From Pomphorhynchus laevis (lineage: Eukaryota; Acanthocephala; Palaeacanthocephala; Echinorhynchida; Pomphorhynchidae): a stretch of 64,000 nucleotides of DNA. The notes beneath the pieces were generated by a model. That model saw only the letters and a list, made by a program, of their open reading frames with translations, was not told the origin of the DNA and searched no databases. The stretch is from assembly GCA_012934845.2 (NCBI GenBank), contig WNNJ02002767.1, positions 62,001-126,000 on the forward strand, written 5' to 3'. Made by a program: the position numbers and the translations under genes. Shown piece after piece: positions 11,866 through 23,800 of the stretch (its first letter is position 1; the number at the start of each line of letters is the position of its first letter).

Positions 11866-14800
11866 GTATGACACGGTACAAGAAAATATTCGAATTGATT
11901 TTATTATATAAATTCCCAAATGACCTTAAACTCTTTGTAGGTCGGTACAATTGCGATTGATTATAAAATATTATCCTTCAGATTTCGTGATGAAACAGAC
12001 GAATATTTCGAACAATTATCAATTGTACGTATATCATTATCCATTACTAAATACGATTTTTTTATCGATAATGTTTTATTCAAACATTTATTACTTATCT
12101 ATGTTTTTAAAAGTGTCATATTCACATAATTACTCAATTACTAATAATTATAATAAATGGTTTACAGATATTAAGATTAATAAAATTGCCGTTTTAAAAT
12201 TATATATAGTCTTAAACATATAGTTTAAAAATCAATATTTAAATATTTAGTTTAAAAATATATAGTTTAATTATATAAATAATAAAAAATATAAATAATA
12301 AAAAATATAAATAATATTAATATTAATAAAAAATATAAATTTTATATTTTTAATTTTGGAAATATAAAATTTTTTATATGTGAAAATTTATAAAAAATAT
12401 AAAATTTATATTTTATAAAATATAAATTATATGTTTTATAAAAAATATAAAATTTATATTTTGTAAATATAAATTATAAAATATAAATAGATTTAAAAAA
12501 AACTATAAAATTTATAAAACATACAAAATAAATGCATATCATGAATATTTGCGTATTTAACCATCGTGATGTTTATACAATAAAATAATTACATTATTTA
12601 AATTACTAATAATTATAATAAATGGTTTACAGATATTAAGAACAGTAAATTTAATACAAATATTAAAATTGCCGTTGCAAAATTATATAAAGTTTTAAAC
12701 ACATAGTTTAAAAATAAATATTTAAATATGTAGTTTAAAAATATATAGTTTAATTATATAAATATAGTTTAAATATAATAAAAAATATCAATATAAATTT
12801 TATATTTAATTAATTTTTAATAATGATTAATGTAAAAGTTACTTCAATTAAATTCATATTTACTTCAAAGATGAGATATTTAAATTTGCCAATATAAAAC
12901 GTTTTACATATATAACTTCGCACCCTTTTGAATGTAAACAATACGTATATAATCTACTAGAACATTTACAGCTTTACTATCATAGCTAACTTTTATTTGA
13001 ATCTTACTAAAGACCCAATAAAAATGATTTAAGAAATTTTTCAATGAAACTAAATTTAAAAATGAGTTATATTTAATAATAAATTGATAATTTTTTACAA
13101 TAAGAAAATTTACACAGCATTATCATTGGTAAGTAGGTTGTCGTTGTGTATCGGATGCCTTATAAAAATCTGGAAAGTAATTTATTTTAGTTTAGTGTTT
13201 ACAAACGTTATTCTAATATTTTTATAACAAGACAATTCGTGAAATAAATACATGGTGTTTAATAAATTGATCTTAATTCAGCCTTTAATCTATATGGTCA
13301 TATCAAAAGTAATGTTTTAGGAATCGTATTTATATCCATTTCCCCGTATTACGAAAAAAATACTTTATATCAAATGCAAGTTAGGAAATGGATTGATTTA
13401 TATTGGATTATAACCTTGTATGATTTACTAAATTAAATGTTTTAATTTATATTTCTGTTATAATTTTATATATTTTCCATTGTAATTAATTTTAATTGAA
13501 ATGTATAATCTATAAATTTACAATTTTGTAAGCTGATGTTTGGCTGTGAATAGTATAATTTGCTCTGGTCGAGATATTAAAAAATTTCAACAGCGTAAAT
13601 ACAAATAAATTTTTATATTAACAATTTTAATAATTTTATATGACACGAAACAAAACTAATATTGTTCAGTCCCATTCTATCCTCTTTCTACTACTAAATT
13701 TATTTATACAAATATTTTGTAAAATATTATAGATTTTATAATAATATCGTTTGTATATCGATTTAAGTTGAGTTTGCCCAATCTAGTGCATTTACTTCGT
13801 AAAATACATTTAAATATTGAAATCTGGTTTATAGTGAAATTTAATATCGCCTTTGTGCGTTTTCTTTAAAATCATTAATAGCGACTGACTTGAAATGTAG
13901 GTTACCTACAATCTCTTTTAATGCAATATCTTAATAAATAACGATATCTTCTGAATTGTCGTTGCTATTAATTTCCCTTTATTTATTATTTGGTCAACAC
14001 ATGCAAGAAATATTTGATAGTAAATGTGATATGAACTTATTTATAGGCGACATTTCACTCTTTACCGACACTCAAAATGCCACTTATTTATTAAGCTAAA
14101 TCAACAAGCAAGTGTTTTAAATATAACACTATAACTTTATAGACTGAACATTTACAATTTGATCATATTATGTCAGGTTAATTTTAAAGTTATTATTTGC
14201 AGGTTCATAAAAGGTGTGCTAAAAGACTACTTAAACTATGTATTCTAAATAGAGGGTGTTTTTTGAAAATTGGACAAGCGATCGGAAGCTTATCGCATCT
14301 TGTACCAGAGGAATACATTAAAACACTTTCTGTATTGCAAGAAAATGCACCTTTTACACCCTTCAACTATATAAAATCTGTCATCGAGGACGACGTTGGA
14401 CAACCGGTAATTATAGTGTTGTTGTGTTATATTTTGTATATTTTCACTTATTAATTATTTTAAAATACTATAAAATAGTTATTTTATTTTGTACTCGTTA
14501 CGAAAATTGTAGAGTACACGCTTACATTATTACAATTGCGAAATTGTAATAATGGCACAATCCTATTTTGAATTGTTATTTCCATTTTTTACAATTCAGC
14601 TAAAAATTTATAATTTCGTAACCATAAATATTGCGAAATTGATTATACGGCAATTTAATGCAAATTTTAATTTATATTTATAAAATTAATATTTTATTAA
14701 TTAAAATATTTAATTTTAATTTTTAAAATTATTTAAAAATTAAACTTCATTGCAAAAATACTTTAGTTTCATGAAATATTTTCGGAGTTTGACGAAACGC

Positions 14801-17800
14801 CACTAGGAGCAGCATCGATAGCCCAAGTTCACAAGGCGGTACTTCTCTCTGGAGAAGTTGTCGCCGTGAAAGTTCATCATCCGGGTGTAAATGAACAATA
14901 CTACGGAGATATAGGTATTGTAGAGGTAAGTAACGATTTATTCTTAATTCAAAATTTTTTGTAAGATATCAACGAAAATTGATTTTTAAATAAATAATGA
15001 AAGTATCTAATGAAAATATAACAGATGATACTTTTAAATCAATAAAAATAACTTAAGAATCAAAGAACTACAGTTAACTATAATCAATTGATTATATAAT
15101 TTTAGCATATCAAAAATATTAATTATAAAGTATTTTACGCTATTTCTTAAAGGATTAGTGTAATTAAAATCGTTCATTATGGATCGGCAGTATTTCTGGT
15201 AATATATACAAACAAGCAAAGATCTTAGAATATTTATTATGCCACTGTAGCCCTTCGTCAGGGGCGGAAAATAAAAATGAACATATACACAAATAATAAA
15301 ATACATCACGAAAACATTCATGAAATCAAAAATCATTTACTATGATTTGAATTATCGATCATTTGCTCGACTGTCTGGCTTATGCATTGAGATTAGTTGG
15401 TTTGGGTCAAGAGTGTGGGTAAGGTCGTTAGTTAGCGAATCAATTTGCTTGAGTTACAACTTGGAAAGGACAAGGCAATGAAACAGATAAGAAATGCATG
15501 AACAGTCTAGCGAAAATTTATCGAAATTTGCAAGCCGTCGTCCACGGTGAAATTTGATTGCTTTGGTCTTCAGATTGTTGACAGTAAGGGTGTTTTTTTA
15601 TTAAATAATAATAATTATATAAATTATAATAATGATTTTATAATTATTCAAGATGCTCATTGTCTTAAAAATTGTATGAAAAACAACAGGACAATCAAAA
15701 GTTTAATTTTAGCAAAATCAAAATCGGGCTTATTCAAATTTTAAAGCACATGTTTTAATCATCAAGAATTGTTTCCATAGCTGTCAAACTTTGTGCCATT
15801 TTATACCATTTCAGGAAAACAGCAACACATCGGTTAGTTCAAAGTGCAAAATCAAATTTAACAATCATATTTAATTTAAAAATATAAAATTAATTCAAAT
15901 GATATTTAGACATCTTTACTATATATTGGTTACAATTCTCATCATCAGTTAAAGGGCATACATGACACGAAGTCAATAACAGGAAGCCAATACATCTAAT
16001 TATTTCATAATGCACTATTATGAAAATAATGCTTTTATATATTGATAATACTATTATAATGCAATATTAGTGTAGTGCATTATTGTAGAGATTAAAACAA
16101 AAAACTTCAATTATGTTTGTAAAATCCAATAATTAATATATTAAATTCAAATTAATTTAATAAATGATAATTAATCTTGTATTTTAATTTAAATTATCTA
16201 GAAGCTTACGAGCGCAATGTCATCACTATTTCCAAACTTTCAATTGGGATTTATTACTGACCAGCTTCGAATTAATATAGCAAAAGAACTTGATTTTGTC
16301 GAAGAAGTGGCCAATTGTGAAAAAGTAACTGAGTTACTTAAGGCATCACCACATTTTAAGGTAATTAGAATGTTTATCAAACATATTATTTTAATGAAAA
16401 ATCAACGATTAAGCTGCCAAAAGTGCATAAACAATTATGTTCAAATAGAATTATCGTTATGGAGTACTGCGAGGGTAGCCGCATAGATGACCGAGTGTAT
16501 CTGAAAAACAATAATATTAATCCTGAGCAGGTATGCATTAAGCTAGCTTGAAATCATTTATAGAAATTAGTTTATCAACATTACGTTAAATTAATGACAT
16601 TAAAATTTATTTAATGCAAAGAAAGTTTACAATATAAAACGTTTTCAGATAAAATATATCGAAAGTTATCAGAATTCGTTTTAAAGGCATGATTTGCGTC
16701 TTTGTCATAATTGCCCGCAAGTATACATATGTATTGTACTGTTTAAACCGTAACACAACTTTTGAATAAAAAATTAAATTACTATTTTTTGGCAATATGT
16801 TTTCATAATCTATATTTAAAATTTCAATTTGAAATATTCTTCTATCGGATATAAAATAGCGGGTTCTTTCAACGTTATCATAGCTAAATACGGTTTCGTT
16901 TGCAATATTTATACTACTAAAATTATCATTGGTTTCATTTAAGAAGGAATTGAAATCTTGAAGCAAAATGAGCGAAAAACTGTTATCATAATTATGTATG
17001 TCTTAATACATGACTACCATGATAAATTCTGTAAATTCCAAGTAAATTGTCACCAGCGCACTGCATCATGTATATGTCGTTACTGTCTACAAAGTTGTTT
17101 ATCGCTTCTGCACGTCTTCAATTGTAGCTTTATTTCTAAAATGCCACTCTCACCTGTTGACAAGTTGTAATAAGTTTCTAATTTGCTTTATTAAATTTGG
17201 CTCAGATATCTTATTCCAGAGAACCAATTTTTGGATTTGTATATTTGTAATTTTCTTTTTCCCAAACGCCGAGAGGCGGCAATGGGTAATAAATCTCCTC
17301 AGATATATGTCCTAATTAATCTTAATTTATTATTAATATTGATTAAGGATTAGTGCGTTATGGTTATATATTTGTGAGTATTTTAAACACAATATTTTCC
17401 TAATCAAAATAAAACCGTAACTTTGTATATTAAGATCAATACTGACATATAGCAATAATTTATTGTAATCAAATAATGTAAGATAATTAAGTAGGAGTTA
17501 GTTGCCATAGTAACAATAATAACCTTTAAGAGTAGGAGTTTGATGAACAATACGTTTTGTATGTGGTTAATTATATCACTGAATATCACCGGTAGTATTA
17601 TTTTTATAGAAAAATCACCGAATACAACCGGTGGTATTATTTTAATAGAAAAATAAAAATTTAATTCTGGTATTTAATGTAAATTTAAATTTTTAAATTA
17701 TTAAAAAAGCGAGGAAAGAGATATTTTTAAAAACTTATTTTAAAGTTAATTGTGTATTCTCTTTGCCACTTTACAGGAGCTAATTAAGTAAAAGATGTTA

Positions 17801-20800
17801 TCTCAAAAAGCTCAAAAATATTTCGATAGCTTTAGCTATCATTTTAAGGAAAATACATAGAATACTAAATACAAAATACTCCAGCTACCTTACAGAACGC
17901 TTGGGGAATGTATAAAAACATGTTTTACATAATGAATCGATTATAACAAAAATCTTTTGAAATTTTAATTCAAAATCAAGTTCACGTTTTTATAAAATGT
18001 ATTAAATATCCTAATATATTATACGTGAGCGTGCAAAGATTTATATTAGCGAAATTTGTGCTATTTGAATGACTACCAGGAGATTTTATATTTACTTGTA
18101 AATATAAAATTTATATTTTATATTTATATTTTGGGTTCTAATTTTATATTTCGCTAGGCACTGCCGCTTTTATTTTTAAACCTAATTAAATTTATATTTT
18201 GGGTTGAATTAAATTTATTAAAATTAAATTTATTAAAATTAAATTTATTAGAATTAAATTTATATTTAATGTTTTATATTTATACAAAATTAAATTTATA
18301 TTTATATTTTGGGTTGATGTCTAATCTATTAGATGTATCGTTTACATATAAATTAATAATTACATATATTTAATGTATTATTTTTAATATTACTTATTAA
18401 TATCAATATGCTCCTTTAATGAAGGGGATTGCTTTTGAGAGCAGTTTTGTGAACAGTGAGTTATTTCTGATAATGAATTAATAAATTTTGCATATTTATA
18501 AAATCAAAATTAGTTATTTAAATTCTTGATGTATGTTAGTCATATTAATGAGTGCATTCCGACTCTAGGCGATTTCGTTTCCCGATTTGTCACATGCAAC
18601 GAAAGTTTCTGGTTATGGGTTCCTACATAATAACGATGATTATGTTTGTGAGCAGAATTTTATCGTTAACAGAATGTTGTCTAATAAGGAACTTTAGCCT
18701 TCCAATGTACATAAATTATATTAAATATTTATAACAATATAATGTTATATCATTCATAGTCTCGATGCTTTAAACGAAACAATTAATTTTTTAACTTATC
18801 CCTTTTCAGACTATGCCGTTGCTTTGATTCTTCAGCTTTAGGTAGCATACCACATTGGTGAACTGTATAGTAAACTTATATTCGATGAAGGCTATGTGCA
18901 TTGTGATCCACATCCTGGCAACTTAAAAGTAAACAAGACAAATAACACGTTGCAAATTGTTTTGCTTGATAACGCTTTGTATCAGGTTAACTAGCTATTG
19001 TACATAATTAATTTGTTGATATTATATCTCTTTAAAAGAACTTAGATGATGAATTTCGATATAATTACAGTTGTCTATGGTTAGGTTTACTGAAAGGAAA
19101 TATAGACGAAATTACTAAAGCTTCTAAATATTTTAATTCGTCTGACACGTCGAATCTTTTAGCCGTAATTATTTCTGGACGAACTCCCAATTCAATTAAA
19201 CAAGGCCTTCGAAACGTGCAATTTTCCCCTGAAGAAGTTAGTAATTTTGCTCAAAATTGCGGTGATTTAATAGTTCAGTTAATTTTATTCGTATGAATTA
19301 TTTAATAATTTAATATTAACTAATGATTTAATACTTTAAGTATTTTTTAATAATTTAGTCATTTATTCATAAAACTTATGATCACATAAATCAGTAAATT
19401 GACACATTTTCAATTATATTTTAGATTTTTATACTTAAGTTTTATTAAGTCTTAATATTTTTATAATATAAATGCTTTAGTTTTTTTATATTTTAATTTA
19501 ATATTTGTTATATCAACATCTCAATATTTATTATCATTTAAATTTATATTCATATAAATATTTATATTTATAAAAATTTATAAATATAAATATTTATATT
19601 TTTTTGAGAATAAATCGTTTAAAAAATAATATTATATATAATAAAGATTATATTATATAAAAGAGAATTAAATAATTAGATAATTTAAATAATTTAATAT
19701 ATAAAAGAAAATTAAATAATTAAAAAATTTGAATAATTTAATATATAAAAGAGAATTAAATAATTGAATAATTTAAATAATTTAATTAAATTAATTAATT
19801 AAAAGAGAATTATAAACGATTTGAGAATAAATTGTTTATTTATAAATTTTCAATTATTCTATTATCTAGAATTATGCTTTGGCAAATTTCGTACTTATTA
19901 TGTTAGTATCTTTGAAATTAATTCACTCGGAAGACATTAATAGAAATTTTAATAAACTTAAATAAAAAAATATAAATAAATAAATAAACTTAAATAAATT
20001 TTTAATAGAAAAGTTTAATGTGTTAAACTTAATTTGCAATAAAAATATTATTTTTAGCAGAGCTTATTTAGTACTAAAATCATTAGATTAATAAAGTTTA
20101 ATTTCTTAAATTAATTAACAAAAATGAATTAAACAATTTACAATTAATTATTTTTATTAAAAATAATTAATTTTTAATAATTTTTTATTAAAAATTACTT
20201 TTAATAAACAAATTTAGTAATCTAAATAATAGTAAAAATAATATCAAACTCAAAATTTGTCAGATTTGGCAACTTAACTGATTGTTTTGGTATCCTTTTA
20301 ATACAATGGTAAAGAAACGTTAGACTGAAAATACGATTGAAACAAATAATTAGAAACGTTTACATATATGAATGTCTGCCCAAATCGGTTCTCAAATAGT
20401 CAATTTTCGGTTCATATCTAAGCGAGTCTCTGAATCGTAACAGGCGATTCTCAGTTAAAGTTACTCTATAACTGATAACTCTATGTTATAAATTATATTA
20501 CAACTGAGTAAAATGTTATATTTATTTTAATCTTTTATTTCTACATATTTATGTAAAAAGATTATGATCTTTTTAACTAGATTATATTTATAATCTTTTA
20601 TTTTTATAATCTTATTTTATTTCAAAAGATTATATTTAATTTGAAATCAGAAATGATTTCAATTATTTTCTCAAGATGTAAGATGAAAGTCTCTTATTAA
20701 ATCTAATTATCAATACACCAAAGGAGTCGAGTGATCGTTAGCCAGCATTAAAAGGACTGAAACTTGAAATGTAGGTATTGGATCAGTAGCTGGAGGTCCA

Positions 20801-23800
20801 CAAATACTGAAGTGTAGCGGCCTGCTATTGGCTTGTAGATAGGATTAAAGTAGCATCAGAATAAAAATAGTCATCAAAATTTTAAAGTTGATATACCTGT
20901 GCGGACTGCACAGGTATATCAACTTTAAATTGGGAAACAAACTATAGGTAACCAGTTTGACCTTCTCCTACCAACGCAGATTTAATTTGAAATCAGAAAT
21001 GATTTCAATTAAATTTGCAAAATGTAAGAATGATGTATTTCATTAAACCTAAAGGCCAATAAAGCAGACGAATCGAATGATCGTCATCCATAATTAAAAA
21101 GCCTTAAACGTTAAACTTAGGTATTGAATAGGTAGCTGATGAGGTTCATCAATACTGAAGTGTAGCGTAATGCTATTGGCTTGTAGATAGGATTAAAGTA
21201 GCATCATAATAAAAATAGTCATCAAAATTTCAATAGTAACAATGAGTGCACAGGTATATCAATTTGAAAATAGGAAACAAACTGTATATAACTAATTTAA
21301 TAATAGCAATCATTAGGTGAAATAGGTAGGTTTTCAAATTGAAAGTAGTACCTTTTGAAATCAGAAATGATTTCAATTAAATTTGTAAAATGTAAGACGG
21401 AAGTATTTTATGTAAACTAATTGCCGATAAATCAGATGATTCGAGTGATTGTTAGCCAACATTTAAAAGTACCGAAACGTGAAATGTAGGTATTGGATCA
21501 GTAGCTGATGAGGTCCATCAATACTAAAATGTAGCGTAATGCTGTTGTGTTATATTTGTAGATTGTGTTTGCAAGTGTATACAAGTGATAAACATGTGTA
21601 TCACTGGACACTATTTACCTTATCCGGTGTTTTAGTTCTTAAAACAAAAAATATAACTTTATTTAAGTGAACATAAATGTACTCATAATCTAGAATTAAT
21701 TGAAAATTTAGAATTAAAGAAACTATTACTAAAAGGAAATAAATTATATAATGACTTAAATGCTTACTTTGGTAAGCTGATTAATAGTAAAAGCTTAGTG
21801 AAAGCCCTTATAAAACTTAAGGCTTAATTTCTTACTTTAGTAAGTTGATAGTAAAAGCTTAAATACATCAAAGCTTAATACTAAAAGCTTAATAGTAAAA
21901 GCTTAAATACATCAAAGATACATATTTGGAAAACTTATATATTAGATAAAATTAAAAATAAAATGAAAATAACAAACAATTATAAATGGAAAGATCAAAT
22001 TAATAAAGATATGTATAAAGAACTTACTAAATTAAAGGATAACTATATAATAACAACTATTGATAAAGCTAGTAATAACTTCGTCTTGATATGCAAAAAG
22101 CTTTATTATGATATACTAATGAAAGAGGTTAATTATAATGATTTAAATATAAACACAACATATGAATGTAGTGATTTAGAAACAATTATTACAATTCATA
22201 GTTCTATAATGGATAAAAAGGGTATAAAGGTTGAATCAGATAATAAAAATATACCTATATTATATTGAAATCCAAAATTACATAAAATCCAATAAAACCT
22301 AGGTTCATATGTAGTGCGTTTGAATGTACATTAAAACGGCTTTATGTTTATATGAATATAATACTTAATGTATTTATAAAACACTTCAAGACATATTATA
22401 AGGTAATCGAAATTAATACTGGTATAAAACGCTATTTCAGTATTAATTCTACAAAAAAATTTTTAGAACACACAAAAGGAATAAATTTTCAGAATATAAA
22501 TACATACGATTTTAGTACGCTTTATACAAATCTAGATTTAGTAAATATTAAAGATGAATTAGAAAAATTAATTAATCTTATATTTAGAAATAGATATACA
22601 TATATATGTTATATTAATTATAACGCATATTTAACAAAAATTTAACCATCAAGTAAATATAAATATATGGATAAAATTGAATTAATAGAATCCTCAAATA
22701 TTTTAATAAATCAAAATTATTTAAAGGTATGGACATATATATTTAGACAAAAAAATGTGTTTCAATGGGAGGTATTAGTGGTCCAATTATAGCTGGCTTG
22801 TTTTTAAGCTTTATAGAATATGAATTTGTTCATAACTCTGTAAAAACTAAATCTAAGCTATATAAATATATGAAATATTTATTTTGATACATTGATGATT
22901 TATGTGTATTTAATTCTAATAATTTTTATTCAATTAGTGAACAAATTTATCCAGAAAGCCTTATTTATAACAAAACCAATATTGATGATAAAGAAGGTGT
23001 ATATCTAGATGTGAACATTAAATTAACATTAACTAAAACTACTATTAATTTATATCGTAAAGATGACATATTTAAATTTACAATAAAAATTTTTTGCATG
23101 AGCATTCATGCATACTATAGATTATAAAATATAATACATTAAATAATGAAATATTAAGAATTGCAACAATTTGTAACGATATTGGTTTTCTTCAAAATCA
23201 TTTAAATAATTTAATAGATGCATATTTTTAACTAGGTTACTAAAAATACCATCAAACAGAATATAGTAAAATATAAAAATCAGCAAAATATTGTTAAAAA
23301 TAAATTTAAACTCTTAAACTGGAAATTTTTAATGGATGGATACTAAATAATATTATGGAGAATTGCTTCCGAGTCAAATGCAACCTTTTTATTGCAAACC
23401 ATCCCCGGTAATTCAAAAGACTTAATTTATTATTAGATATTTCGACTGTATTCAGCAGTCTTTTTCAATGCAAAAATAGAAGAACACATGTTAATAAATT
23501 TAATATAATTAATTTAATATATGTTAATATAGTTAATATATTTTAATATATTAAATATTAAATATTTATATTATATTTATATTTTAATATATTTTAATAT
23601 ATAGTTAATATAATTAATTTGTATATATGTTATAGCCCTATATGAATAAAATACTTAAAGTAATTAAAGCACACTTTAAAAAATATCGCAAGGTAATCGA
23701 AATTAATACTGGTATAATACTGGTATAATTAATCTTACATTCGAAAAAGATATACATATATATGTTATAATAACTATAACGCCTATCTAACAAAAATTAA

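Noticed and set aside
19237-19300. Continuation of ADCK1 exon 8 past GTTAGT
   Set aside because: The alignment to exon 9 is already gap-free with the donor at 19237, and the read-through frame ends soon after.
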